This document shows, in pieces, positions 26,768-36,120 of a DNA stretch of 64,000 bases (its first letter is position 1; every line of letters begins with the position of its first letter). The notes beneath the pieces were generated by a model. The model had not been told where the DNA came from. It searched no databases and worked only from the letters and a program-made list of their open reading frames with translations. The position numbers were made by a program, and so were the translations under genes. This stretch comes from Pseudomonas putida (GTDB taxonomy: Bacteria; Pseudomonadota; Gammaproteobacteria; Pseudomonadales; Pseudomonadaceae). The DNA lies in contig NZ_CP109603.1 in assembly GCF_025905425.1 (NCBI RefSeq), positions 3,798,501 to 3,862,500 on the forward strand, read 5' to 3'.

Positions 26768-27847
26768 GTGATCAAGAACTTACTGATCTACGGTAGCTGC
26801 GTATCTAGAGATATATTCAACCTCAAGGAAAGCCGTAACTTTAAGTTAACGGGCTATTTCGCAAGATCCTCGATGGCTTCCTTGTGCAGTGAACCCTATA
26901 ACAACACAGCCGCTTTAAATCGAATTCCCTCGGCTTTCCAGCGCCGCATGGTGGCCTATGACTTCTCCAAAGAACTTATAACGTCGGCGCATGCACTCGC
27001 CAAAGCACACACTGTCTTAATTGACTTGATCGATGAAAGATTTGATCTTATAGCGTTACCGACAGGGCACATCATCACCTACTCAAGCGAGCTCACTGCA
27101 AGCGGCCTGCTAGACGAGAAAGGCGCTCAAGGTTTTAGAGTAATCCCGCATGGCTCTGATGAACATCGAGCACTCTGGCTGCAAGGCATGCACCTGCTTT
27201 TCGAGGCACTAAAGAACCACAACAAGCTAGACCGCGTCATTGTAAACAAGGTATTTTGGGCATCAAAATTCGAGCAAGAAAGCGACTCAAGCTTCCCTGT
27301 CACTTCTGCGGCAGTCGACAAGGCCAACCGTGAGCTTGAATGGATGTACGAACAACTCGGCAACGAACTAGATGACAGTCAGTTCTTGCACTTCGAGCCC
27401 GAACTCCTAACAGCTGATGCATTTCACCGCTGGGGCGCTTCTCCGTTCCATTATTGCGAACGGTATTATCAAGAAGCTTTATCGCAGATTAATTCCAAAC
27501 AAAAAGTGGAAGGCGAAATGGATATGCCAAACACGACCTTTGGCACTGACTCGCCTCCGGTTTCTTCCGGGGTGAAGCTTTCGGTAGCGGCTTATCGCAC
27601 CGAGCGAGAAGTCTTTGCTCACTGTTCTTTGATCCTCGATGGAAGAATCTGTGACAGCGGTAACTTTGCTTTCTATCTCTTAAATGATGGCAATCGCCAT
27701 GACGCTCGCTGGTACGACGCGTCAGAAAGCGCGCGTTTCCTTGTACCTAACCAACCTGGCGAGCTGACCGTTGTGGCGTTCTACAAAGACGATGAAGACA
27801 AAACAATCACATTGAAATGTGATGTATTGCCATTGACCTTATCCTGA
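26768..27847 (+). CDS. DUF6270 domain protein
   Basis: A 359-residue protein. The N-terminal LLIYGSCVSRDIF is the hallmark of DUF6270 and resembles the nucleophile loop of SGNH-type hydrolases/acyltransferases. The segment HRWGASPFHYCERYYQEAL (about residues 220-238) is the C-terminal part of this domain. A further ~100 residues (from about 260) form a beta-rich appendage. The start is a GTG at 26768. It is related to the C-terminal half of the 17887 protein. The base composition is lower in G+C than the flanks. Its role may be glycan O-acyl modification, but no activity is proven for the family. Confidence 0.7.
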   Translation: MIKNLLIYGSCVSRDIFNLKESRNFKLTGYFARSSMASLCSEPYNNTAALNRIPSAFQRRMVAYDFSKELITSAHALAKAHTVLIDLIDERFDLIALPTGHIITYSSELTASGLLDEKGAQGFRVIPHGSDEHRALWLQGMHLLFEALKNHNKLDRVIVNKVFWASKFEQESDSSFPVTSAAVDKANRELEWMYEQLGNELDDSQFLHFEPELLTADAFHRWGASPFHYCERYYQEALSQINSKQKVEGEMDMPNTTFGTDSPPVSSGVKLSVAAYRTEREVFAHCSLILDGRICDSGNFAFYLLNDGNRHDARWYDASESARFLVPNQPGELTVVAFYKDDEDKTITLKCDVLPLTLS

Positions 27848-27875
27848 ATAGAGCAATGCGTTAGATCACATGTGG

Positions 27876-27914
27876 AACCTGCCAGCAAGCGCCTATCACT
27901 TAGGCTGGCAGGTT
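27876..27914. terminator. Terminator between convergent DUF6270 gene and rmlA
   Basis: An 11-base perfect stem (AACCTGCCAGC / GCTGGCAGGTT) with a 17-base loop lies between the two convergent stops and is followed by a short T-run on the plus strand. It separates the two glycan modules. Confidence 0.75.
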
Positions 27915-27985
27915 TCATTACACTTACGGATCCAGCACTTGCGCCCTTCGCGGTCTGTACATCAAAGCGGAGTCTCAAATCCCGC

Positions 27986-28867
27986 TCAATACACCGTATC
28001 CTGCACCAACCGCTTCAAATACTGCCCATACCCATTCTTAGCCAACGGCTCAGCCAGCTTCAACAACTGCTCCGCCCCAATCCACCCTTGGCGGAACGAT
28101 ACCTCCTCCGGGCACGCCACTTTCAACCCCTGCCGACGCTCAATGGTAGCGATATACCCACTGGCCTCCAGCAACGAGTCGTGCGTGCCTGTATCCAGCC
28201 AGGCATACCCCCGCCCCATGATCTCCACCGACAACCGGTTCTGCTCCAGATACACACGGTTCAGGTCGGTAATCTCCAGCTCACCGCGCGCAGACGGCTT
28301 GATGCCTTTGGCGATCTCGACCACGTCTTTGTCGTAGAAGTACAGGCCGGTCACGGCATAGCTGGACTTCGGCTGGGTGGGCTTCTCTTCCAGGCTGATC
28401 GCTTTGCCCTGCGCGTCGAACTCGACCACGCCGTAACGCTCGGGGTCGTGCACATGGTAGGCAAAAACGCTGGCGCCTTCGCCGCGTTCCATGGCATTGC
28501 GCAGCAGCTGCTGGAAGTCATGGCCATAATAGATGTTGTCACCCAGCACCAGCGCCGACAGGTCGTTGCCGATGAAGCTTTCACCAATCAGGAACGCCTG
28601 TGCCAGGCCGTCCGGGGAGGCTTGCACGGCGTAGGTGATGTTGATGCCCCACTGGTGGCCATCGCCCAGCAACTGCTCGAAGCGCGGGGTGTCTTGCGGG
28701 GTGGAAATGATCAGGATGTCACGAATGCCCGCCAGCATCAGCGTGGTGAGCGGGTAGTAGATCATCGGTTTGTCGTAGACCGGCAGCAACTGCTTGGAAA
28801 TTGCCAACGTCGCAGGGTGCAGACGAGTACCCGACCCGCCTGCCAGGATGATGCCTTTACGGTTCAT
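27986..28867 (-). CDS. rmlA: Glucose-1-phosphate thymidylyltransferase
   Basis: Makes dTDP-glucose from Glc-1-P and dTTP, the entry to dTDP-rhamnose and other dTDP-6-deoxy sugars. The 293-residue protein begins [18 protein letters not shown] and carries the activator-site and active-site segments [21 protein letters not shown] and [12 protein letters not shown] chose the ATG at 28867, which aligns with other Pseudomonas RmlA starts and has GAGAA upstream; the ATG at 28876 overlaps the rmlD stop. It is the last gene of the minus-strand rmlBDA set. Confidence 0.95.
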   Translation of the reverse strand: MNRKGIILAGGSGTRLHPATLAISKQLLPVYDKPMIYYPLTTLMLAGIRDILIISTPQDTPRFEQLLGDGHQWGINITYAVQASPDGLAQAFLIGESFIGNDLSALVLGDNIYYGHDFQQLLRNAMERGEGASVFAYHVHDPERYGVVEFDAQGKAISLEEKPTQPKSSYAVTGLYFYDKDVVEIAKGIKPSARGELEITDLNRVYLEQNRLSVEIMGRGYAWLDTGTHDSLLEASGYIATIERRQGLKVACPEEVSFRQGWIGAEQLLKLAEPLAKNGYGQYLKRLVQDTVY

Positions 28868-28872
28868 GTTGT

Positions 28873-29769
28873 TCATTTCTCGTTTATTTCCGTAAGCATG
28901 CGAGCCACACCCAGGCGCCAATCAGGCAGCGTCAGGGCAAAAGCTTTCTGCAGTTTATTGATATCAAGACGTGAGTTCGCCGGGCGCTTGGCCGGGGTCG
29001 GGTAGGCGTCGGTGGTCAATGGGTTGACCTGTTCGGCAGCGACTTTCAGGGGTACGCCGAGGGCTGACGCCTGCGCCAGGACGAAACGGGCATAGCCGCA
29101 CCACGTGGTTTCACCGGCAGCGGCCAGGTGGTACACGCCGGCCAGACTGGGGTCACGCAGGGTTGCAGTGATGGCGTGGGCAGTCACGTCTGCGATCAGC
29201 TCCGCGCCCGTCGGGGCGCCAAACTGGTCATCGATCACGCCCAGGCTGTCCCTTTCAGCGGCGAGGCGCAGCATGGTGCGGGCAAAATTGTTGCCGCGTG
29301 CGGCGTATACCCAGCAGGTGCGGAATATCAAATGGGCGCAGCCAGAGGCCTGGATCGCCCGTTCGCCTGCCAGCTTGCTCTCGCCATAGGCATTGACTGG
29401 GCCAACGGTATCTTCTTCGCGCCAAGCCTCGGTCCCCGTGCCTGGGAACACGTAGTCGGTGGAGTAATGCACCAGCAGCGCGCCGCACTCGGCCGCAGCC
29501 TGCGCCAGCACTTCAACCGCCTCAGCATTGACCTTGAACGCCAGCTCGCGATCCGACTCGGCCTTGTCCACTGCGGTATAGGCCGCGGCGTTGACGATTA
29601 CATCAGGCGCATAGCGGCGGACGGTCTCGGCCAACCCTGCCAAGTTCGACAGATCACCGCAGTATTCCTGGCTTCTGGCGTTAAGCGCCAGCAAGTGCCC
29701 GAGTGGGGCCAGACTGCGCTGCAATTCCCAGCCGACTTGGCCGTCCATGCCAAGCAGGAGAATCTTCAT
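28873..29769 (-). CDS. rmlD: dTDP-4-dehydrorhamnose reductase
   Basis: Reduces dTDP-4-keto-L-rhamnose to dTDP-L-rhamnose with NAD(P)H. The 298-residue SDR-type enzyme has [14 protein letters not shown] at the N-terminus, the [10 protein letters not shown] segment carrying the catalytic Thr, and the YGESKLAGE motif with Tyr and Lys. It overlaps rmlB by four bases and touches the rmlA start. A separate rmlC, which would supply its substrate, is not found here; the RmlC domain lies in the fusion protein at 44255. Confidence 0.95.
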   Translation of the reverse strand: MKILLLGMDGQVGWELQRSLAPLGHLLALNARSQEYCGDLSNLAGLAETVRRYAPDVIVNAAAYTAVDKAESDRELAFKVNAEAVEVLAQAAAECGALLVHYSTDYVFPGTGTEAWREEDTVGPVNAYGESKLAGERAIQASGCAHLIFRTCWVYAARGNNFARTMLRLAAERDSLGVIDDQFGAPTGAELIADVTAHAITATLRDPSLAGVYHLAAAGETTWCGYARFVLAQASALGVPLKVAAEQVNPLTTDAYPTPAKRPANSRLDINKLQKAFALTLPDWRLGVARMLTEINEK

Positions 29770-30836
29770 ACGGTGCGCCCTGCGTAGTTTTTTTCGACCC
29801 AGTCACGGTAATTGCCGGACTGTACGTTTTCTACCCACTCCTGGTTGGCGAGGTACCATTGGACGGTCTTGCGAATACCAGTTTCGAAGGTTTCGGCTGG
29901 TTTCCAGCCGAGTTCGCGCTCAAGTTTGCGGGCATCGATGGCATAGCGGCGGTCATGCCCGGGGCGGTCGGTGACGTAGGTGATCTGTTCGGCGTAGCGC
30001 TTGCCGTCCGCGCGGGGGCGCAACTCATCCAGCAGCGCGCATACGCAGTTGACGATTTCCAGGTTTGGCTTCTCGTTCCAGCCACCCACGTTGTACACCT
30101 CGCCGGTCTGCCCTGCCTCGAGTACACGGCGAATGGCACTGCAATGGTCCTTCACGTACAACCAGTCGCGAATCTGCTGGCCATCGCCGTACACCGGCAG
30201 TGGTTTACCGCCCAGAGCGTTGACGATCATCAGCGGAATGAGCTTTTCCGGGAAGTGGTACGGGCCATAGTTGTTCGAGCAGTTGGTGGTCAGTACTGGC
30301 AGGCCGTAGGTGTGGTGGTAGGAGCGCACCAGGTGGTCGCTTGCCGCCTTGCTCGCCGAATAAGGGCTGTTCGGTTGGTACTGATGGGTTTCGGTGAACG
30401 CCGGTTCGTCTGCAGACAGCGAGCCGTACACTTCATCGGTGGAAACGTGCAGAAAGCGAAATGCCGCCCGCGCTTCGTCATTTAGCCCTTTCCAGTAGCC
30501 GCGCACCGCCTCGAGCAGACGGAAAGTGCCAACAATGTTGGTTTCTATGAAGTCTTCAGGGCCGTGAATCGAGCGGTCGACATGGGACTCGGCTGCGAAG
30601 TTGACGATGGCCCGGGGTTGATGATCCTTCAGCAGCTGCTCCACCAGCGCCGAGTCACCAATATCACCGTGCACGAAGATATGCCGCTCATCACCTTGCA
30701 GGCTGCTCAAGGTTTGCAGGTTGCCCGCATAGGTGAGCTTGTCGAGGTTGACCACAGGCTCATTGCCGTTGGCGAGCCAGTCCAGGACAAAGTTCGCACC
30801 GATAAAGCCAGCACCACCCGTTACAAGAATAGTCAT
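29766..30836 (-). CDS. rmlB: dTDP-glucose 4,6-dehydratase
   Basis: Converts dTDP-glucose to dTDP-4-keto-6-deoxyglucose, the shared precursor for rhamnose and for 3-amino sugars such as Fuc3NAc. The 356-residue protein has [24 protein letters not shown] and [12 protein letters not shown] with the catalytic Tyr and Lys. The ATG at 30836, just before TILVTGG, is the family start; an in-frame codon at 30866 would add ten residues. Its product feeds two branches in this locus, RmlC/RmlD and FdtA/B/C. Confidence 0.95.
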   Translation of the reverse strand: MTILVTGGAGFIGANFVLDWLANGNEPVVNLDKLTYAGNLQTLSSLQGDERHIFVHGDIGDSALVEQLLKDHQPRAIVNFAAESHVDRSIHGPEDFIETNIVGTFRLLEAVRGYWKGLNDEARAAFRFLHVSTDEVYGSLSADEPAFTETHQYQPNSPYSASKAASDHLVRSYHHTYGLPVLTTNCSNNYGPYHFPEKLIPLMIVNALGGKPLPVYGDGQQIRDWLYVKDHCSAIRRVLEAGQTGEVYNVGGWNEKPNLEIVNCVCALLDELRPRADGKRYAEQITYVTDRPGHDRRYAIDARKLERELGWKPAETFETGIRKTVQWYLANQEWVENVQSGNYRDWVEKNYAGRTV

Positions 30837-30952
30837 CGTTCCGTTCTTCCCAATATCCGCTGACAAACTTCGCAGTGTGTGAAGTTCGTCTGTCTAGCGC
30901 CGCACTGTCGGCAACGCTTGTTGTATTTTCACGCGTAGCGCTTGGCCCGTGC

Positions 30953-32980
30953 TCAGGGCTCCAGGCGCCGACGCTGATACAGCCAGTCGACGATCTCGCC
31001 GCCGGGTGAATAACCACTGACGGTATCCCTCAGCAACTGGCGTACCGTCTTGAAGTCTTCGTCAGCCGTCGCTGCCTTCAACGCGTCCAGGCGCTGCTTG
31101 AGCACATCCCAGGAAAGGTAGTCCTCATTTGCGCTCATGATCATCGGATGGCGCGTAGCAATCACGTTCTCGCCGATCAGCAGCTCTTCATACAGTTTCT
31201 CGCCAGGACGCAAGCCTGTGAAGGTGATGGAGATATCCCCCAACGGGTTGCGTTCCGAGCGAATACTGAAACCTGACAGGTGAATCATCTTTTCTGCCAG
31301 TTCGACAATTTTCACCGGCTCGCCCATGTCCAGAACGAAGACATCGCCACCCTGCCCCATCGAGCCTGCCTGGATCACCAGTTGCGCAGCCTCGGGGATG
31401 GTCATGAAGTAGCGGGTGATCTTCGGGTGAGTCACGGTCAGCGGCCCACCGGCCTTGATCTGTTTGTGGAACAACGGGATGACAGAGCCGGAAGAGCCCA
31501 GCACGTTACCGAAGCGCACCATGGTGAAGCGGGTCTTGTTGACCTGCGAGACGTTCCCGGCGTCGCCCATGAGCACGGGGGCCAACTCCCGGCTCAAGGC
31601 CTGCAGTACCATTTCGGCAAGGCGCTTGGTACTGCCCATCACATTGGTCGGCCGCACGGCCTTGTCGGTAGAAATCAGCACAAAGTTGGCCACGCCGGCC
31701 TGCAAGGCCGCCTGAGCGGTATACAAGGTGCCAAAGACATTGTTCGCCAGGCCTTCGGCAATGTTGTGCTCGACCATGGGTACGTGTTTGTAGGCCGCCG
31801 CGTGGTACACCGTATCGACCTGCCAGGCCCGCATGATATCGAGCATCCTCGCCTGGTCGCGGACCGACCCCAATATCGGGATCAACTGTACTGACAACCC
31901 CTCTCGGACGATGCGCTGCTCAAGTTCACTGGCGATGCTGTAGAGGTTGAATTCGCTGTGCTCGAACAGCAGCAAGATACGCGGCGTCTGCCCCAGGATT
32001 TGCCGGCACAGCTCGGAGCCGATCGAGCCACCGGCACCGGTCACCATCACTGTCTGGTCGATGATGCAGTGCTGCAACAGATCGCCTTGCGCAGGCACCG
32101 CATCGCGCCCCAGCAAGTCGGCGATGTCCACTTCCTGGATATCGTCCACTTTGACCCGGCCGCTGGCCAGGTCCATGAAGCCGGGCACACTGCGTACGTG
32201 CAGCGGGTAGCCTTCGAGCAGGTTGAGGATTTCGCGGCGGCGGCTGCGGCTGACCGAGGGCAGCGCCAGCAGAACCTCTTCGGCGCCGGTGTCGTCGATC
32301 ATGCGTTGCAACTGCTGCGGCTGGTACACCTGCAGGCCGGCAATGACCCGGTCGGTGATGCTGGCATCATCGTCGATAAACGCGACCGGGCGCATGGCTT
32401 TACCCATGCGCAGGGCGGCCACCAGCTGGTTACCGGCCGAGCCGGCGCCGTAGATGGCAACCCGTGGCAGGCCGTCGTCGCGGTTGGCAAAAGGCACATG
32501 CTGCACCGCGGTGGCAAACCAGTCACCGAGGAAGTACTGGCGCATGGCCAGGCGCAGGCCACCGACCATGATCAGGCTCAACCACCAATAGTTGAAGGTG
32601 ATGGAGCGCGGCACCACGTTCTGGTGGTTGCTGGCCCAGTAGATGATAAAGCCCAGAATCAGCGCTGACAGGGTCACGGCCTTGATGATCGCGATCAGCG
32701 CGTCATTGCCGAAATAGCGCATTACCGCTCTGTACAGTCCAAAGCGGATGAACAGCGGGATCGAGATGAGCGGCGCGGTGACGAACAACCAGGTGTGGTC
32801 ACGGACAGGGTTGGCCAGGTCATCGATACCCAGGCGCACAACGAACGCCAGCCACAGCGCGAACCAGACCAGCACGACATCGGTCGCTACCTGAATCAGC
32901 CGTTTATGGCGTCGAGGCAGTCCCAGCAGTCTTGAGCGCAGCTTATCCATAGAACCTCTGAGTGCATTCCAAAGTGACAT
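30953..32980 (-). CDS. wbpM: WbpM-like membrane UDP-GlcNAc 4,6-dehydratase
   Basis: A 675-residue inner-membrane nucleotide-sugar dehydratase. About four N-terminal transmembrane helices (from residue 29) precede a CoA-binding-like Rossmann domain (VAIYGAGSAGNQLVAAL) and the catalytic SDR domain with VTGAGGSIGSELCRQ. The usual YxxxK is replaced by MGSTK, the SMK signature of WbpM/PglF/CapD enzymes. The product UDP-4-keto-6-deoxy-GlcNAc leads to QuiNAc or FucNAc with the reductase at 34019. In P. aeruginosa wbpM ends the O-antigen locus and is needed for most serotypes. Confidence 0.92.
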   Translation of the reverse strand: MSLWNALRGSMDKLRSRLLGLPRRHKRLIQVATDVVLVWFALWLAFVVRLGIDDLANPVRDHTWLFVTAPLISIPLFIRFGLYRAVMRYFGNDALIAIIKAVTLSALILGFIIYWASNHQNVVPRSITFNYWWLSLIMVGGLRLAMRQYFLGDWFATAVQHVPFANRDDGLPRVAIYGAGSAGNQLVAALRMGKAMRPVAFIDDDASITDRVIAGLQVYQPQQLQRMIDDTGAEEVLLALPSVSRSRRREILNLLEGYPLHVRSVPGFMDLASGRVKVDDIQEVDIADLLGRDAVPAQGDLLQHCIIDQTVMVTGAGGSIGSELCRQILGQTPRILLLFEHSEFNLYSIASELEQRIVREGLSVQLIPILGSVRDQARMLDIMRAWQVDTVYHAAAYKHVPMVEHNIAEGLANNVFGTLYTAQAALQAGVANFVLISTDKAVRPTNVMGSTKRLAEMVLQALSRELAPVLMGDAGNVSQVNKTRFTMVRFGNVLGSSGSVIPLFHKQIKAGGPLTVTHPKITRYFMTIPEAAQLVIQAGSMGQGGDVFVLDMGEPVKIVELAEKMIHLSGFSIRSERNPLGDISITFTGLRPGEKLYEELLIGENVIATRHPMIMSANEDYLSWDVLKQRLDALKAATADEDFKTVRQLLRDTVSGYSPGGEIVDWLYQRRRLEP

Positions 32981-33008
32981 CTCTAACGCCTTCTTCCTAT
33001 CACTTTAG

Positions 33009-34022
33009 CTAGTGTTCGAGTTCACCGGCGCGCCAGCGCACGGCCAGATACGCCAATGGCAGGTAGCCGATGATCACGCCCCACACGCCGTCCAGGCCCA
33101 GCAACAGCACACACAGGGCCACCGGCAGCAACCAGAACAGGTTGAGCCCGGCCACCGCCAGTGTCACCGGCAAGTGTTTGCCGTAATGGCGCGAGGCGAA
33201 CTGGTAGGCATGGCTGCGGTGAGCTTCGTACACCTTGTCACCACGCAGCAGGCGGCGGATCAGGGTGAAGGTGGCATCCACCACAAACACGCCCAGCAGG
33301 ATCAGCCAGCACCAGAACAACTGCGGCGCTGCCCAGGCAGCCTGCAGCGACAACCCCGCGAGCACGATGCCGAGGAAGCCGCTGCCAGCATCGCCCATGA
33401 AGATCTTGGCTGGGGGGAAGTTCCAGAACAGGAAACCGAGCGTGGCAGCGGCCAGTAACAGCGGCAGCGGCATCAGCTGCGGCGCGCCGGCCAGGGCCGA
33501 CAGCAGCACCATCCCCAAGCAGGCGGTGACGGCTTCGACACTGGCAATGCCGTCGATGCCGTCCATGAAGTTGTACAAGTTGAGCATCCACACGCAGTAG
33601 AAAGCCGCCAACAGATAGCCGAACCACTGCAGGTCAACGCTGAAGCCGAATACCTGCAACGGCGCCAGGCCTCCCAGCCAGTACAACATCCAGGCGGCTG
33701 CGGCAAAGTGGCCGAGCAAGCGCCAGCGGGCGGCGATATGGCCGTGGTCGTCCATGAAGCCGATCACCGCGATCAGCGCACCTGCCCCGCCAATGGCGAC
33801 CAGCTCCGGCAGTGGCACTGCACCCACCAGGCCCAGCACCGGCAGGCAGGCCAGAAAACTCAGCACAATCGCCACACCGCCGCCCCGTGGGGTGGGCACG
33901 GTGTGTGAACTGCGCGCATTGGGCACGTCGATGATCTGCTTGTTCAGGGCGTAGCGCCGCAGTGCTGCGGTCAAAAGCAGGGATGCCCCTGCAACAAGGG
34001 GAATAAGCCACCATGCCGTCAT
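33009..34022 (-). CDS. wbpL: WbpL/WecA-like initiating glycosyl-1-phosphate transferase
   Basis: A 337-residue polytopic membrane enzyme of the MraY/WecA family that moves a sugar-1-phosphate onto undecaprenyl phosphate and so starts the O-unit. About ten hydrophobic helices are seen, with NARSSHTVPTPRGGG, the Asp-rich FMDGIDGIA, FMGDAGSGFLG and a basic HRSHAYQ loop, all family motifs. It sits between the WbpV-like reductase and the WbpM-like dehydratase, the arrangement that in P. aeruginosa supplies UDP-FucNAc/QuiNAc to WbpL. It overlaps the upstream gene by four bases. Confidence 0.92.
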   Translation of the reverse strand: MTAWWLIPLVAGASLLLTAALRRYALNKQIIDVPNARSSHTVPTPRGGGVAIVLSFLACLPVLGLVGAVPLPELVAIGGAGALIAVIGFMDDHGHIAARWRLLGHFAAAAWMLYWLGGLAPLQVFGFSVDLQWFGYLLAAFYCVWMLNLYNFMDGIDGIASVEAVTACLGMVLLSALAGAPQLMPLPLLLAAATLGFLFWNFPPAKIFMGDAGSGFLGIVLAGLSLQAAWAAPQLFWCWLILLGVFVVDATFTLIRRLLRGDKVYEAHRSHAYQFASRHYGKHLPVTLAVAGLNLFWLLPVALCVLLLGLDGVWGVIIGYLPLAYLAVRWRAGELEH

Positions 34023-35008
34023 TTGTCTTGCTCTTTCAGGAAGTTGTTAGCCGTGGCCCGCAGTGCCTGGTCGACATCAAGCGGCGGTACCCAGCCCAGA
34101 AGTTCACGGTTCTTGGCGATGTCCACCTGCAGCGATCCGCACAGGCGCTGGGATAACCCGCCCTTGCCTGCCAGCTTTGCCGCGCCCTTGATCAAGGCAT
34201 CGGGAACCGGCAGCAGCCTTGCAGGCTTGCCCAGTGCCCGGCCCAGTCGCTGAAGCAACTGAGTCGTGGAGAGGTCTTCCCCATCGCTGGCAAGAAAGGT
34301 CTGGTTAGCCGCTGCCGGGTGGTCAATGCACGTCACCAGCAGGTCCACCAGGTTATCCAGCGCCACCAGGCTGCGCTTGTTGTGAATGGCGCCAAAGGGC
34401 AGAGGCACGCCCTTGCTGAGCCATTTCATCATGTTGTGGAAGTTGGCTTTGACTCCCGGCCCATATACCAGGACGGGGCGCACGATCACCACTTCAAGCG
34501 CACTCTGCGTCGCCAACAACCGCAGGCCATCTTCGGCTTCGCGTTTGGAGATACCATACGGGTCCAGCGGTGCGGGCGCCTCGTCGGCCAGAAAGGGCAA
34601 ACGGCCGTCGGTGGTCTCTCCGTTGACCTTGACCGAGCTTACAAAAACAAAACGCCGGACGCCCGCTGCAATTGCCGTCCGGGCAAGCGCCAGCGTGCCC
34701 TCGACATTGACCCGGCGAAACTCAGCCAGGGGGTTTTCAGCGGTTTCATGCATCACGTGGACCCGCGACGCAAGATGGATCACGGTGTCGACCTGCTCTA
34801 AATGCTTCGAAGTGGCGTCGATTGCCGACAGCTCAGTAAACAGGCGGTAATCGACGGCCTGCACCCGCTGCACTGGCGGCTTTCTGACCAGCGCCCTTGT
34901 TGCCCATACCGGGTTGCCGGCCAGACGTTCGAGCAGGGCCTTGCCTACGAATCCGCTGCCACCGGTCACTAGAATCGCTCGGTGCTGGGCGTTGTCCTGG
35001 TCGGCCAT
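34019..35008 (-). CDS. NAD-dependent epimerase/dehydratase, WbpV-like UDP-4-keto-6-deoxy-GlcNAc reductase
   Basis: A 329-residue extended SDR. AILVTGGSGFVGKALLERL binds the cofactor, FVSSVKVNG supplies the active-site Ser, and YGISKREAE holds the Tyr and Lys. In O-antigen loci such proteins (WbpV, WbpK) reduce the WbpM product to UDP-QuiNAc or UDP-FucNAc. The stereochemistry cannot be settled by eye. The ATG at 35008 follows GGAGAGGG and overlaps the upstream stop; an in-frame codon at 35077 would run into the upstream gene. Confidence 0.87.
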   Translation of the reverse strand: MADQDNAQHRAILVTGGSGFVGKALLERLAGNPVWATRALVRKPPVQRVQAVDYRLFTELSAIDATSKHLEQVDTVIHLASRVHVMHETAENPLAEFRRVNVEGTLALARTAIAAGVRRFVFVSSVKVNGETTDGRLPFLADEAPAPLDPYGISKREAEDGLRLLATQSALEVVIVRPVLVYGPGVKANFHNMMKWLSKGVPLPFGAIHNKRSLVALDNLVDLLVTCIDHPAAANQTFLASDGEDLSTTQLLQRLGRALGKPARLLPVPDALIKGAAKLAGKGGLSQRLCGSLQVDIAKNRELLGWVPPLDVDQALRATANNFLKEQDK

Positions 35009-36120
35009 CACCCTCTCCCCGCCCGGCTCAGCAGACGGGTGAACACGGCCCGATACTGGTCGGCAACGACAGACCAACGGTAGCGGCGATTGGCGATCTC
35101 ATGCAGACGCTCGGCCAACTGCGCACGCCGCGATTCATCTTCCATCAGCGCTTGCGCATGGTTGCGCAAGGAGGCGCTGTCGGCAAAGTACAAGGCCTGA
35201 TCTTCGGTGGTGGCGCGGTTGAACGAAACATCGAAGGCAACAATAGGCAAGCCTAACCACATGGCTTCGACCAGCGAGGGGTTGGTACCTCCGGCACTGT
35301 GGCCATGCAGGTATACCGTTGCGTTGCTGCGCAGCGGGCTCAGTTGCTCCACTTCGTAGATCGGGTCTAGCAGGTAGATGCCGTTCACCCCTTCATACTG
35401 CTTGCGCAGTTGCACGCCGTAATCGCTGTGGTTCCAGTTGCCGATGATCACCAACGGCATGCCAGAGCCGGCGAAGGCCTCGAGAATGACATGGATGTTG
35501 TTCTCAGGCTCGATCCGACACACTGTGAAAGCGTAGGGCGCCACAAGGAAGGGGTACGCCTGGCGTGCGTGTGCCGTCGGCTCCCCCGCCCTGGCCTGGT
35601 CACCGCCATAGGCAATCAGTTCGCTGGCCTTGTTGTATTGCGCGGTTACGTATTCCTGCAGCACTTTGTTATCGGTGATGACCGCATGGGCGAAACGCAC
35701 TGCCATCGCTTCCGACAACTTCAGGAACCAGCGGGCGAAGTTCGACCACTTGGCCCGCTTCCATTCATAGCCATCGATATTGACCACGATTGGCTTGCGG
35801 GTCAGTAGACGGATAAACGGCAGGGCAATACAACCGGAGACACCGAGAATCAGCATCAGGTCATGCTTGCGGTAGGCGTGCAGCATACTCAGAACATCGT
35901 AAGGAATACTCTGAATACCGTTGGCTTTAAGATTGATGTACACCAGACGGGCACGCTCGAAAAACGTCGGGCGCTCAGGGTAATGTGGCGCACTGCAATA
36001 CACGCTGAGTTCGCAGTCACTCGGCAGGTTGCGCACCAATTGTTCGGTCAGTGTTTCCCAGCCACCGTATTGAGCCGGCAAACCTACCGTTCCAATCACT
36101 GCAATCTTATAGGTCATCAA
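35008..36120 (-). CDS. Glycosyltransferase, DUF1972/GT4 type
   Basis: A 370-residue GT-B enzyme. The N-terminal VIGTVGLPAQYGGWETLTEQL is the DUF1972 signature found in rhamnosyltransferase-like O-antigen enzymes, and the donor-site acidic segment is SLVEAMWLGLPIVAFDV. It probably adds one sugar, possibly L-rhamnose, to the lipid-linked O-unit. The start overlaps the upstream glycosyltransferase gene by 14 bases, and two consecutive ATG codons leave a one-residue uncertainty. Confidence 0.87.
   Translation of the reverse strand: MMTYKIAVIGTVGLPAQYGGWETLTEQLVRNLPSDCELSVYCSAPHYPERPTFFERARLVYINLKANGIQSIPYDVLSMLHAYRKHDLMLILGVSGCIALPFIRLLTRKPIVVNIDGYEWKRAKWSNFARWFLKLSEAMAVRFAHAVITDNKVLQEYVTAQYNKASELIAYGGDQARAGEPTAHARQAYPFLVAPYAFTVCRIEPENNIHVILEAFAGSGMPLVIIGNWNHSDYGVQLRKQYEGVNGIYLLDPIYEVEQLSPLRSNATVYLHGHSAGGTNPSLVEAMWLGLPIVAFDVSFNRATTEDQALYFADSASLRNHAQALMEDESRRAQLAERLHEIANRRYRWSVVADQYRAVFTRLLSRAGRG

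Noticed and set aside
27872..29005. A 377-codon plus-strand frame opposite rmlA
   Set aside because: rmlA is recognised with full motifs on the minus strand, and the plus frame runs through the terminator.
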